This document shows, one piece after another, positions 56,101 through 62,639 of a stretch of DNA of 64,000 nucleotides. The notes beneath the pieces were generated by a model, which searched no databases, was not told where the DNA came from, and saw nothing but the letters and a program-made list of their open reading frames with translations. Positions within the stretch are counted from its first letter, which is position 1. Each line of letters begins with the position of its first letter. This DNA is from Setophaga petechia. Lineage: Eukaryota; Chordata; Aves; Passeriformes; Parulidae. The stretch is taken from positions 20,051,003-20,115,002 of the forward strand of contig JANCRA010000007.1 in assembly GCA_024362935.1 (NCBI GenBank), given 5' to 3'. Both the position numbers and the translations under genes were made by a program.

Positions 56101-56484
56101 GTGTTTTTCTGTAATCTTAAATTAAAATTAACTATTAGGAGAAAAAGACAAATCTGAAGGTCTAATCAAGTTGCAGAAGACGTTTGAAAATACCAACTTA
56201 CATATTTTTTCTACCTAACCATTCCTTTTGGTCTTTTATTTCTGCTGTTTTACTAATTTTTTTCTGTTTTCTCACCTTTCTTTGACTGCTGACTGATTGT
56301 ATAGGTGATACAGCAATCATAGAGATACCTTCATGTCTGAATTCACAGATATCTTGTAGTGTGTGCAGGATTACTTTTTCTCTGCTACAGCAGTGAAGTC
56401 TTAATTTGTTTTCCAGTAGTTGCAGTTCATAGTTCATCTAAGTGTGTAATAAAATATACATATGTATTATTATATTTATGTGTT

Positions 56485-56515
<31 letters not shown>

Positions 56516-57512
56516 GAATGAAATAAGTAGCATAGAGGGAGAATAGAAATAGAGACCAGGACAGGAAGGCATCTACAGGTTTGGAATGACATGATTGAAG
56601 CACAATAGTTGTCTGCATGTACAATTGTACAATTAACTTCACAGGTGGCACCAAAGGTATTTTTCAATTCCATTTATGCCCAGGTGTTATTTGGGCATAG
56701 CGTGTGGATACATCCATGCTTTTCAAAGCACAGTCTAAATAGCCTTCTGGATGTGTTTTAATTTTGTGGCTCTGTCCAAACCAGTCTAAGAGCCTTGAAG
56801 GCCAGAGTTTGATGTGTTGTTTCAGAAATCCAGCTTTATGGTTTAGACAGTAACTGTAGTGCTGAGCATTCTTCTGCTCTGCTGGAAGTACATCTCTTCA
56901 TTCTGTTCCATCCTTTCTTCCCTATGCTACGGTAAGCATTTGCCCATACTGATTTTTCTGTAAATTGTATGAATGGATGCAGCAGAACCCACAATGCTGT
57001 CCATAGGAGGAAGAAGAAAATGTCAGAAGTGCTGAGCAAAATGAGCTAAGAAGCTTGGAAGTGAAAGAAAAAGTGCAAGACTGAGTCCTGGGGGAGTCAG
57101 AGATAGCTGGAGAAATTTAAGCTTAAAATTTTAGCTTTCTGGACACTTCTGTATCAGAAAATGAATATTAACCCAGCACTACTGGGTTAACTCCACAAAA
57201 CCATATTCATAAGGTCTACATCCACACAATTTTTGAACACTTCCAAGAATGGTATTTACACCACTTCCCTGACCACCCTCTCAGTGAATGGGTCATTTCA
57301 CCAAGTGACTCAGGCAAAACTCTGGAAACAAATTCTGGGAAAAACTATTCTGTTGGGCACACAAGTCTAAAAGGTGCATGTCATTTGTCTCTGAAGAAAT
57401 GCTAAATAACCATCATTTAATCCATTTTTTTCAGATCCTTATAGAACAAAAAGAGAAGGAAAGTGATCATCTAATCATCAAGCGGCGGCTGCGATCAAGA
57501 ATAGCAAAATAA
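26017..57512 (+). CDS. KIF20B: KIF20B (kinesin-6, MPHOSPH1), complete 33-exon coding region
   Basis: Plus-end-directed kinesin-6 motor that acts at the central spindle and midbody in cytokinesis and in neuronal polarisation (family knowledge). The coding exons listed individually join in phase without a stop to 5529 nt, 1842 residues, close to human (about 1820). Domains: short N-terminal extension 1-60; motor about 60-474 with P-loop GVTNAGKT (155-162), switch I NNSSSRSH (341-348) and switch II DLAGSE (376-381); a long loop between motor strands at about 215-260, a kinesin-6 trait; acidic neck region with FEDDDDE near 505; long heptad-rich stalk about 560-1620; basic tail with QFTPLQP (Thr1658), the conserved Cdk/Pin1-type site, and PKRAKRKLY near the C-terminus. 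The ending IIKRRLR..AK matches recalled human. Nearly all introns are GT-AG with good sites; donors of exons 19 and 23 are weak. Start chosen because it is the first ATG in the exon after the CpG-island donor. Confidence 0.95.
26640..26726 (+). CDS. KIF20B: KIF20B exon 3 (residues 53-81)
   Basis: Acceptor ttttaag, donor gtgtga, phase 0 to 0. Encodes VCLRIRPF, the first beta strand of the kinesin motor (human [10 protein letters not shown]). Confidence 0.93.
26852..26968 (+). CDS. KIF20B: KIF20B exon 4 (residues 82-120)
   Basis: Acceptor ttaatag, donor gtaaat, phase 0 to 0. Encodes [10 protein letters not shown] and KFTFSQ, matching human LGRLSEKSSG and KFSFSK. Confidence 0.93.
27162..27300 (+). 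CDS. KIF20B: KIF20B exon 5 (P-loop exon, residues 121-166)
   Basis: Acceptor actcag, donor gtaaaa, ends in phase 1. Encodes VFGPETTQ and the ATP-binding P-loop [14 protein letters not shown]. Human has GLTNSGKT; the GKT core that contacts the phosphates is intact. Confidence 0.95.
27655..27839 (+). CDS. KIF20B: KIF20B exon 6 (residues 167-228)
   Basis: Acceptor ctttcag, donor gtagag, phase 1 to 0. Encodes GILPRT and the start of the long kinesin-6 insertion loop. The donor lacks the usual A at +4 but the reading frame into exon 7 and recalled human homology (LLR.IKEV) support it. Confidence 0.9.
27840..29777 (+). other. KIF20B intron 6, nothing else recognised
   Basis: About 1.9 kb of AT-rich intron with T runs and no transposon, RNA gene or extra exon that I can support. 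Other introns longer than 300 bp that also look empty are intron 1 (24530-26015), 10 (32163-32588), 12 (33338-34298), 15 (36197-37135), 20 (45401-46703), 22 (47243-47707), 32 (54575-55923). Confidence 0.6.
29778..29826 (+). CDS. KIF20B: KIF20B exon 7 (49-nt exon, residues 229-244)
   Basis: Acceptor ttttgcag, donor gtatgt, phase 0 to 1. Short exon coding for part of the variable motor insertion loop; sequence itself is poorly conserved, so support is mainly splice sites and phase. Confidence 0.8.
30484..30678 (+). CDS. KIF20B: KIF20B exon 8 (residues 245-309)
   Basis: Acceptor ttggcag, donor gtgaat, phase 1 to 1. Encodes [15 protein letters not shown], the conserved motor strand and helix, then a basic stretch KKRKTLRL and the next strand. 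Confidence 0.94.
31544..31655 (+). CDS. KIF20B: KIF20B exon 9 (switch I, residues 310-346)
   Basis: Acceptor ctgaag, donor gtaaga, phase 1 to 2. Encodes [18 protein letters not shown] and most of switch I (NNSSSR), completed by exon 10. Confidence 0.94.
32091..32162 (+). CDS. KIF20B: KIF20B exon 10 (residues 347-370)
   Basis: Acceptor cttttag, donor gtaagt, phase 2 to 2. Completes switch I ([10 protein letters not shown]) and continues to the strand before switch II. Confidence 0.94.
32589..32735 (+). CDS. KIF20B: KIF20B exon 11 (switch II, residues 371-419)
   Basis: Acceptor ctttcag, donor gtaagt, phase 2 to 2. Encodes [28 protein letters not shown]: switch II and the microtubule-facing alpha4 region. 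Confidence 0.95.
33175..33337 (+). CDS. KIF20B: KIF20B exon 12 (end of motor, residues 420-474)
   Basis: Acceptor tgaaag, donor gtaagt, phase 2 to 0. Encodes [15 protein letters not shown] and [14 protein letters not shown], the microtubule-binding and final motor segments. Confidence 0.95.
34299..34547 (+). CDS. KIF20B: KIF20B exon 13 (neck/acidic region, residues 475-557)
   Basis: Acceptor gggtag, donor gtatgt, phase 0 to 0. Encodes KRATILW followed by an acidic run ([10 protein letters not shown]), as in human (KRATISWENSLEDLMEDED). Confidence 0.9.
34624..34647. repeat. poly(T) tract in KIF20B intron 13
   Basis: An uninterrupted T run with no flanking transposon body recognised. Confidence 0.85.
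35308..35447 (+). CDS. KIF20B: KIF20B exon 14 (residues 558-603)
   Basis: Acceptor attgtag, donor gtaagc, phase 0 to 2. Encodes heptad-rich [10 protein letters not shown] and [10 protein letters not shown], the start of the stalk. Confidence 0.92.
36046..36196 (+). CDS. KIF20B: KIF20B exon 15 (residues 604-654)
   Basis: Acceptor ctctag, donor gtattt, phase 2 to 0. Encodes [20 protein letters not shown] (human EREILEENAERRLAIFKDLV). Confidence 0.9.
37136..37361 (+). CDS. KIF20B: KIF20B exon 16 (residues 655-729)
   Basis: Acceptor ctttcag, donor gtaggc, phase 0 to 1. Stalk coiled coil ending in [14 protein letters not shown], aligning with human ELAKTKGELIKTKEELKK. Confidence 0.9.
37923..37984 (+). 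CDS. KIF20B: KIF20B exon 17 (residues 730-750)
   Basis: Acceptor gttacag, donor gtaact, phase 1 to 0. Short stalk exon; supported by splice sites and phase. Confidence 0.82.
38104..38126. repeat. Short palindrome in intron 17
   Basis: ATCATGCTTC and GAAGCATGAT form 10-bp perfect arms around TAA, 40 bp upstream of exon 18. Confidence 0.8.
38166..38285 (+). CDS. KIF20B: KIF20B exon 18 (residues 751-790)
   Basis: Acceptor ttcaag, donor gtaagt, phase 0 to 0. Encodes [17 protein letters not shown] (human TQNQRIKELINIIDQKED). Confidence 0.9.
39843..40008 (+). CDS. KIF20B: KIF20B exon 19 (residues 791-845), weak donor
   Basis: Acceptor aacacag, donor gtacaa after AAG AAA G, ending in phase 1. Encodes ENT at the start and EEPPTKKG at the junction, like human DEPPAKKG. 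The donor is weak (C at +4, A at +5), but it is the only one before the next in-frame stop that gives the phase needed by exon 20. Read-through gives an alternative ending (see finding). Confidence 0.85.
40146..40275 (+). terminator. KIF20B: Possible intronic poly(A) site in KIF20B intron 19
   Basis: Read-through of exon 19 meets TAA at 40146-40148. AATAAA follows at 40215-40220, then a T-rich and GT-rich stretch (cctttctgctaccttttc, then tctgtgtatgt) at 40235-40275. The layout is that of an alternative 3' end competing with the weak exon 19 donor. Predicted only. Confidence 0.4.
40944..41344 (+). mobile_element. CR1 LINE 3' fragment in KIF20B intron 19
   Basis: Plus-strand sequence shows ggggctccccagagctccgt and gggcccagttctcttcaaca, typical of the CR1 reverse transcriptase C-terminal region, and ends with ggtccctttgagctaaggat then ttatgattccatgaa, the CR1 3' terminus. 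Stops and indels break the frame. Internal sequence between these landmarks is partly deleted. Confidence 0.88.
42930..42934. repeat. Target-site duplication, left copy (CGGGT)
   Basis: The same 5 bp recur at 44080-44084 on the other side of the LTR. A 5-bp duplication is usual for ERVL-class elements. Confidence 0.85.
42935..44079 (-). mobile_element. Solo LTR, ERVL-type, antisense in KIF20B intron 19
   Basis: A 1145-bp element bounded by TGTCATGGTTTGAC and GTCAAATCATGACA, inverted copies that differ at one position, with 5-bp duplications CGGGT outside. Minus orientation is inferred from AATAAA on the minus strand (43072-43067) near the 3' end. No internal retroviral sequence is present, so it is a solo LTR left by recombination. 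The 123-codon ORF inside it is a composition artefact. It ends 123 bp before the large exon 20. Confidence 0.9.
44203..45400 (+). CDS. KIF20B: KIF20B exon 20 (large stalk exon, residues 846-1244)
   Basis: Acceptor tttttag, donor gtaagt, 1198 nt, phase 1 to 2. Nearly continuous coiled coil interrupted near residues 1000-1045 by a serine/glutamine-rich stretch. [14 protein letters not shown] and [10 protein letters not shown] match human SFHSSIEAIWEECK and KASSKKSHQI, a particularly conserved stalk segment. Confidence 0.95.
46704..46842 (+). CDS. KIF20B: KIF20B exon 21 (residues 1245-1291)
   Basis: Acceptor acccaag, donor gttagt, phase 2 to 0. Encodes [20 protein letters not shown], nearly identical to human. 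Confidence 0.93.
47120..47242 (+). CDS. KIF20B: KIF20B exon 22 (residues 1292-1332)
   Basis: Acceptor gttgcag, donor gtattt, phase 0 to 0. Encodes [10 protein letters not shown] and [11 protein letters not shown] (human INELEKKKNQ, ELDMKQRTIQQL). Confidence 0.92.
47708..47768 (+). CDS. KIF20B: KIF20B exon 23 (residues 1333-1352), weak donor
   Basis: Acceptor attcag, donor gtcgga, phase 0 to 1. C at +3 makes the donor poor, but the phase and human homology (KQYEK..KDL against QQYERACKDL) across the junction support it. Reading through meets a stop after 8 codons. Confidence 0.85.
48394..48519 (+). CDS. KIF20B: KIF20B exon 24 (residues 1353-1394)
   Basis: Acceptor ttttcag, donor gtaatc, phase 1 to 1. 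Encodes [19 protein letters not shown], identical in human over this stretch. Confidence 0.95.
48779..48915 (+). CDS. KIF20B: KIF20B exon 25 (residues 1395-1440)
   Basis: Acceptor cttcctag, donor gtaaaa, phase 1 to 0. Encodes [17 protein letters not shown] (human ELEKWKEKCNDLETKNNQ). Confidence 0.9.
49798..49953 (+). CDS. KIF20B: KIF20B exon 26 (residues 1441-1492)
   Basis: Acceptor caattag, donor gtaagt, phase 0 to 0. Encodes [18 protein letters not shown], matching human [20 protein letters not shown]. Confidence 0.94.
50705..51316 (+). mobile_element. Solo LTR, ERVK-type, in KIF20B intron 26
   Basis: A 612-bp LTR that starts TGTCAGGACC and ends GATCCCGACA, flanked by the exact 6-bp duplication CTATGT (50699-50704 and 51317-51322). 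Six bases fits class II (ERVK-like) integration. AATAAA at 51198-51203 gives plus orientation. It aligns along its length with the 5' LTR at 61647-62290, in opposite orientation, with scattered substitutions and small indels, so both belong to one family. No internal sequence remains. It ends about 150 bp before exon 27. Confidence 0.92.
51464..51640 (+). CDS. KIF20B: KIF20B exon 27 (residues 1493-1551)
   Basis: Acceptor gtttag, donor gtcagt, phase 0 to 0. Encodes [16 protein letters not shown] and LEVQLKTL, matching human LTAQLTEKDSDLQKWR and LEIQLKAL. Confidence 0.93.
51923..51982 (+). CDS. KIF20B: KIF20B exon 28 (60-nt possible cassette exon, residues 1552-1571)
   Basis: Strong acceptor ttttcacag, moderate donor gtaaaa, exactly 20 codons, phase 0 to 0, so it can be included or skipped without changing the frame. 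I do not recall a human counterpart. Inclusion is inferred from the splice sites and an open frame. Confidence 0.65.
52197..52361 (+). CDS. KIF20B: KIF20B exon 29 (residues 1572-1626)
   Basis: Acceptor tattag, donor gtatgt, phase 0 to 0. Encodes [18 protein letters not shown], the end of the coiled coil. Weakly conserved with human but in frame with good sites. Confidence 0.82.
52459..52501. repeat. Hairpin with 14-bp perfect arms in intron 29
   Basis: CTGCTGGGATTCTG at 52459-52472 is exactly complementary to CAGAATCCCAGCAG at 52488-52501, with a 15-nt loop. No flanking duplication or transposon body was found. Confidence 0.85.
53032..53235 (+). CDS. KIF20B: KIF20B exon 30 (tail, residues 1627-1694)
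   Basis: Acceptor cctgcag, donor gtgtga, phase 0 to 0. Encodes [18 protein letters not shown] and PVTVK, then basic KPRRKRKS. Thr1658 in FTPLQP matches the mitotic Cdk phosphorylation and Pin1-binding site described for human MPHOSPH1. Confidence 0.95.
53616..53693 (+). CDS. KIF20B: KIF20B exon 31 (residues 1695-1720)
   Basis: Acceptor ctttag, donor gtttga, phase 0 to 0. Encodes [12 protein letters not shown] (human DLVKCENKKNATP). Confidence 0.87.
54427..54574 (+). CDS. KIF20B: KIF20B exon 32 (residues 1721-1769)
   Basis: Acceptor tttacag, donor gtttgt, phase 0 to 1. Encodes [24 protein letters not shown] (human YSLRSQ, KKKEGTLQKFGDFLQHSP). Confidence 0.93.
55924..56066 (+). CDS. KIF20B: KIF20B exon 33 (residues 1770-1817)
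   Basis: Acceptor cttctag, donor gtaagt, phase 1 to 0. Encodes [10 protein letters not shown] and [14 protein letters not shown], a likely nuclear localisation signal conserved with human. Confidence 0.94.
56490..56515. repeat. (AT)13 microsatellite in KIF20B intron 33
   Basis: Thirteen uninterrupted AT dinucleotides; a likely length-variable marker. Confidence 0.9.
57435..57512 (+). CDS. KIF20B: KIF20B exon 34 (C-terminus, stop codon)
   Basis: Acceptor tttcag, 25 codons then TAA at 57510-57512. Encodes [16 protein letters not shown]...AK, almost the same as the human C-terminus. Confidence 0.95.
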   Translation: MLIEQKEKESDHLIIKRRLRSRIAK

Positions 57513-57675
57513 CCTTGCAAAAGTGTGTTTATATTTCTTAGCTAGGGCCTGTTCCCATTGTATTATTCCAGCTTGTTCTATGTAGGAAGCAATAATACTT
57601 AGTCATGCTTAAAAATCTGTATATAGTTGTATAGAATTGTTCTGACTCTATTAAAATGATGAAGTTCAAATAACC
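57513..57675 (+). terminator. KIF20B: KIF20B 3' UTR and poly(A) signal ATTAAA
   Basis: A short 3' UTR with the variant poly(A) signal ATTAAA at 57650-57655, followed by a GT/T-rich stretch (ccttgtgtgtgaaacttttt) typical of a downstream cleavage element. Cleavage is expected about 57670. Retroviral remnants begin about 200 bp beyond. Confidence 0.75.
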
Positions 57676-57893
57676 TTGTGTGTGAAACTTTTTTTGTTTA
57701 CTTGAAACAGCATCTTTGGAAGTGTTCATAACTTACTCATAATGCAATAAGAGCCTGTGTGGAATGGTGTAAATTGCTTTTTTTAAGGCAGCCTATCTAC
57801 CTTGACTTTGAGTGGAAAGAAATGAGTACACATTTCCTGCCTTTTGCACCTCTGCAATCATACCGTCACAAGCTTCTTGCAGCTCCTGTTGTG

Positions 57894-58110
57894 TTGGTAC
57901 CTTTGCAGAGACTCTTCCCTGTTGATGCTTGGGACATAGAATGCAAGTGGAGGAGCATCATCTGGATGGAGCAGGATGCTGAAGAAAGAGTCCTCGAGAT
58001 CAATGATCACAAGTGGCCAATCTGGGAATCATTGAGAGTGAAGGAGGTCCCTGTCAAAGCAGTCCCATGTCCTCGATGACCTTGCTGATCTTCCTGAGGC
58101 CATGCAGCAG
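57894..58110 (-). pseudogene. Retroviral reverse transcriptase remnant (ERVK-like)
   Basis: On the minus strand WPLVIIDL..SFF..LLHPDDAP, then PSINRE and RYQ (58019 down to 57894), is the start of a betaretrovirus/ERVK-type RT, including the aspartate of motif A. Upstream RT sequence (LRKI) continues to about 58110 but in another frame with stops. After RYQ the homology ends, so the polymerase core with the second catalytic motif is absent. Non-functional. Confidence 0.8.
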
Positions 58111-58226
58111 TCTCCATGAGTCTGAAGTTTTCTTCCAAATGACAAACACTGAAGAATTCCATGGACATGGTCTCCAGAGGGAAAGTCCTGCTGATCAAAC
58201 ACCAACATGCCTTGTTCCGCCACATG

Positions 58227-58439
58227 TGGTGGCAAAGCAAGAGCCTTGGCTACCAGGGTATTCTCTGGAACAGTCAGTGGTGGTCGAAGAGCTTTAGCTA
58301 AAACTGTCAACTCTTCATTCTGATTTGCCGAAACGATCGAAGGATAAATGACAAGTCCAAGGATGCTGCTTCTGTTCTTACCAATTATTAAAAAGTCCTG
58401 TCTCTGGGGCGAAGTTCCAGTGACACCTGTGGGTATCAC
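58227..58439 (-). pseudogene. Retroviral dUTPase-like remnant
   Basis: Within a 165-codon minus-strand frame, IPTGV.G, then IIGKNRSS, GL.IYP and LAKALRPPL then AKALALP follow the layout of a betaretroviral dUTPase. It lies directly before the RT remnant in the direction of transcription, as expected for gag-pro-dUTPase-pol order, but no protease active-site motif was recognised between, so protease is missing or too decayed. Confidence 0.6.
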
Positions 58440-58535
58440 TGCAGGGCTCTCATCCATGAAGCAACCCAAAGTCCACAATCTTCTGGGGGTGAAGCACAAA
58501 GGTTGGAATCTCTGTACAGTCCACATCTCTGCATG

Positions 58536-58612
58536 TTTTTTTTTGTTTTGTTTTTTGTTTTGTTTTGTTGGTTTTTTTGTTGTTGTTGTTTTTTGGGGTT
58601 TTTTTTGCTTGT
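58536..58612. repeat. T/G-rich low-complexity tract
   Basis: Runs of T broken by single or double G bases; on the minus strand it reads as a lysine/asparagine/glutamine-rich frame, which is an artefact. Confidence 0.9.
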
Positions 58613-58779
58613 GGAATGGTCAGCGTTTTCTTGCCCATGCTTCTTGTCAGCATTCTCACGCACTTGATCGAGTTTCACATTGTTTACTGAGATCTACCTG
58701 GACTTCTGCACCTGCTAAAACACAAACAAATCCACGTCCCCACAGAGACTGGAGGATTATCTCAAAATCTTGAAGGTGA

Positions 58780-60000
58780 AAAATGTGCCCTTATATGAAA
58801 ACATTCATCTGCTCTGTTTCAGTCTCTATGCAATATTACATAGGGAAATGTAAGATAACAGCAATTAGAAATCAATCAAATAATACACATAACCAATAAC
58901 ACATCTGAAATCACACAATTATCAATCACTACAACACTGAACTGTCATCCCAGAGTCCGCGACAGCTGATGAACCTTAAAACAACAGAGAACTGGAGAAC
59001 TCATGTCTGGATTCATGTTTCTCCAGATTCCCTTTGAAAACAGGCTCAGCTATCATATATGGTCAAATTGCCAAGCCAAAAGGACTTGAATAGTTTTTGA
59101 TGCAGAAAACATCTGGGCTGATTGTCAATCATTCCATTCAAGTAGAGCTAGAACTTGGCCAGAGTTTGAACTCTAATTAATGGATATCACTTAATACATT
59201 TTAAAACAAGACTCTTAAAACCAGCAATTATGAATAGGAAACCTTAGGATTAAAGATCAGTCAAACCATTAAATAGATGAAACTTCTGTCAGGATAGAAA
59301 TTCTTCAAACACAGCAAACCTCTTGAATTCTCGGCATCAGTACCTCTATAATAACTGAAGAAATAATAACTGAAGAAAACCAAAAACCATGAGTAGTCAA
59401 GAAATAAAAGACAAGATTCTGAAGACACACATCTTGTAGATGATCACACAAAGAGATAGTGAAACACATAAAAAGCTGGCTGTAAATATTACAATACCTT
59501 GCTAACAATTCTTATCATAAATTCTGAGAATTCTCATTATATAATCAACTTATCAACAGGAAATGTTTGAAGGGGTTATGACAATCTTTTAAAAGTATTT
59601 ATACAGCATTAATAACAATCCTTATTTATCAGCGTCACCTATAAAATTCAAACTAACAAAGGTTACAAACTCAATACCAACAAAACCCTGAACCATTGGA
59701 GAATCAACTGATGACCCCACAGATAGGATCTGACTGATATTTCTTAAATGCTCTGTCTTCAGAGACTTTTCAGGTAATTGAATCATGACTAATACTTCTA
59801 TCTTTATATGGTATTTTCCCTCCCTGAGAGGCATTTTTCACAATAGATTTCCATCTACATCATATTTGTAACAACATTGATTTGCACTGGTTTCCCCTTC
59901 TTTCTGTATCTTGAGCAAAAGCCTGGTGCTTTCTCACTTTACTCTTTTTTATATGTCCATTTTTTGCATCTGAAGCCTGGTCATCTGGTAAATGCTGTTT
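58780..60000. other. AT-rich segment inside the proviral interval, unassigned
   Basis: No retroviral domain, gene or repeat was recognised. It sits between the gag-like and dUTPase-like parts, where capsid, nucleocapsid and protease would be expected, so it is either decayed provirus or a later insertion. Confidence 0.5.
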
Positions 60001-60044
60001 CTGTCACTTCTGTGGGACCGGACTGGTTAGGAGCTCTGTGTGCC

Positions 60045-61640
60045 TCACACATATTGTGCTGCACCCGCGAAAAATCTCCAACTTGAGATTTTGTTGGAGG
60101 CTGAAAGTGTGTGACGGCTGCTGCGATTGGCTGTGTGCCCGTTGCCGTGGGACCGGAGAAGGGCCGGTACCTCGGGACCCTCTGTACGCGGACCGCGCCC
60201 CGTCTCTGCCTGTGCCGTCACGGAGTGCGGGCACTCCCACCCTGACCGCGCCTCCCCTGCGCTCGTCTCGGCGCAGGCGCGGCTTCGGGAACGCCCCCCC
60301 TCTGCCTGTGACCGACACCAGCGCTGCCCCGCTCCCGTTCTGGCTCCGTGCCAGCGCCCGCAACCGGCGCGCGCGGTCCCTGCTTTTAACTTTGCCGGTG
60401 CCACGATACGGGCGCATCTCGGCACTTCCGGGCTTGTCACGAAAGCGCGTCCCTTGCGTCTCGCTGTGGCGGCCGGCTGGAGCCCTGCAGCCGCTCCCAG
60501 TGCTCCGCCCGAGCCTAGCGCGGGGACCGACGCTCCACAACTTTCCCTGGAAGTCACGCAAGCCTTGCCCGTCCCGTGCACCTTCGGCACCGCACCAGCA
60601 GGGTCTGCCGCCGCCCCCGGCGCTGCGCTCACAAAAATCGCCGCAAAACTCGCGTCCCCCGCCTCCCCGCGGACTGGCGCTCCGCTCCGCCCGGCCCCGC
60701 TGTGCTCGGCGCTGCCTCCGCAGCCGCCGGCCGTGTCCTGGACGGCTGCTGACCGCCCCGCTGCTGCGATGGCGGGCACCGCCGTGCGCGCTATCGCCTC
60801 CACTGCTGCTGTGTCTGTGACTCCCCTCGCTGCCGCCGTGGCCCCCCCGCCGGCCTCCGCAACCCCCACTGCCGCCTCTGCGGCTCCCCCGGGCTGCTGG
60901 CCGGCTGGCGCCACCGTGGCACGGGTTCACCAGTCGCTGAGCAGCAGTTCTCCCCCAGATTCCCCGATCCCCTCCGCCCTCCTACCCCTCAAAGTTCTGG
61001 GGTTTCTGGGCGTTCTGGGGACCCATGGGACCCTAGGGACTCTGGAGATAATGCCAATTCCTCCCACACCTGTTTGGTAGGGATTGCTTTTGCCCCTCCC
61101 TGGTCGGTAAGGGCAACTACCGCCTGCTCATGGCAGGATGACTTCCCTTCTCCCGTCCTTGAGAGAATACTTGCTGCCTGCTGATACCTGGCAGACCCTG
61201 CGGAATTCCACGAAATTGCCTCCAACATAACCCTTGCTGGGGATAAAAGCTTCAAGGCCGTTTTATCTTTTTTCAGGGATTTTTACAGGGTGTGTGGCTG
61301 TCATGCCCTTTAGGGCTGACAAGATGCTGGGTTGTTCCTGAGAGCATGTATCCACCATGTTCTCAATTTTGACCTTTCTTACCAAAAGCTGAATCATCTG
61401 CAAGGTCAGTCCGGAGTTTGCCCTGGTCACTGTCCAGCAGCTCACAGGTGAGGATATTCCAGGCCGGCTTCTGATCGTCCTCCTTCCGGGTCGAGGTTGA
61501 AACGAATCTTCTCGGCAGAGGTCGAGATGGTCTTTCTGGACTTCTTTCTTGAGAGTGCCTGTTTTCTTTCCTTCTCGGGCTGGATTTCAGCAGCTCTTGG
61601 CTGGCGGCGTGGCTGCTTGCCAAGTGCCCACCCAGAGAAC
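60045..61640 (-). pseudogene. ERV leader and gag-like region (decayed, GC-rich)
   Basis: Follows the primer-binding site in the minus direction. Short minus-strand frames (61623-61363, 61445-61263, 61255-60989) are broken by stops and shifts, then a 290-codon alanine/glycine-rich frame runs 60914-60045. Position fits a gag polyprotein with a low-complexity linker; no major homology region or zinc knuckle was found. The last kilobase is GC- and CpG-rich, so long frames on both strands are expected by chance and the coding assignment is weak. A CpG-island promoter is the main alternative for 60100-60950. Confidence 0.4.
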
Positions 61641-61644
61641 GCCA
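61627..61644 (-). other. Retroviral primer-binding site, tRNA-Asn-like
   Basis: Two bases past the LTR's terminal CA, the minus strand reads TGGCGTTCTCTGGGTGGG. Recalled vertebrate tRNA-Asn 3' ends are complementary to TGGCGTCCCTGGGTGGGC, so this matches apart from one extra base and one substitution. It fixes which LTR is 5' and the direction of the provirus. Confidence 0.55.
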
Positions 61645-61646
61645 AT

Positions 61647-62290
61647 TGTCGGGATCATTAGTTTGTCAGAGTGACCCCGAGAAAAGTTCCAAAGTCTCTT
61701 TTCCCAGCCCGGCACTTAAAGAAGGAGTCAGAGCTCTTCATTTCTCGGTCTCAAGGTTGTTTATTAATTCTTATCTATAAAATTTTTTCTCCTGCCCTGC
61801 CGAGGTCAGCTCAGCAAGACAGTCCGAGGCACTCTGCCTGCCCCCGGGGTGGTGTTATGTCTTTATACTACAAACGACGTGTGCAATGTTTACAATTACT
61901 TCCCAATGCCCATCACCTATGGGATTGAGGTGAGAGAGCCTAGACAGTGAGCTTCCACTCTAAACCAATCTGTACGTGCCAACATCACCACAGAAGATGG
62001 AGGCCAAGAAGAAGAAGGAGAAAGGCTGGACACACCCAGTTCCCTCCATCTTGCCTCCATAACCCCCCTGTACCAAAATCCCAAAATGCATAATTCACCC
62101 TGTGATAACTTCACTAATATTCTACTTAAACTCTTGTGGCTTATTGATCTTCATAGAAGGTTGGTAATTTGCTCCATGGGCCATAATCAAACCCACAGAG
62201 GCATTTTGGGCTCTGTGCCAGGGTCTCTGAGACCCCTGGCAAGGGTCTTGGCTGCTCAGGACAGCCAGAGGGATGTACTGGGTCCCAACA
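61647..62290 (-). mobile_element. 5' LTR of ERVK-like provirus
   Basis: A 644-bp LTR on the minus strand, starting TGTTGGGACC at 62290 and ending GATCCCGACA at 61647. Same family as the solo LTR at 50705-51316. The primer-binding site follows immediately. No matching 3' LTR was found in the window, and the flanking hexamer CACATT (62291-62296) has no convincing partner, so the 3' part of the provirus was deleted. Confidence 0.9.
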
Positions 62291-62639
62291 CACATTGATA
62301 CTTGTATAGCCTTAAAATCTTCTAAAATATTGAAAAAATTGCTTGCCTCAACTTCAGCTCCTTTTTTGGTGAACTTTTTTTTTTCATCCTTATGGCACTC
62401 CAGTTACAGGCAAAGTAAAGGCTTCTGGAAGGAAAATGTGAGGTCACTACCTCATAGAGGTCAAGCCTTTATCTTTGGCTAAAGAAAACAAGGAGGAACA
62501 GAGGCACCATTTGATCGGAGAGCTGATGAAGAGGGTGTGACTATCTTGAGTTAAAGTGCCAAAGAGGGAGCTGAATATTTTTGGGATGATCGTTCCCTAA
62601 TAGGACAGCTTTCCGTAGATAATGCAAGTATTTGAACGT

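Noticed and set aside
58690..58775. Minus-strand LWGRGFVCV resembling the C-terminus of betaretroviral integrase
   Set aside because: Integrase should follow RT, but this lies before dUTPase and RT in the direction of transcription; match is short. Left unassigned.
60127..61080. 317-codon plus-strand ORF
   Set aside because: Runs against the direction of the provirus in GC-rich sequence; Ala/Pro-rich with no recognisable domain.
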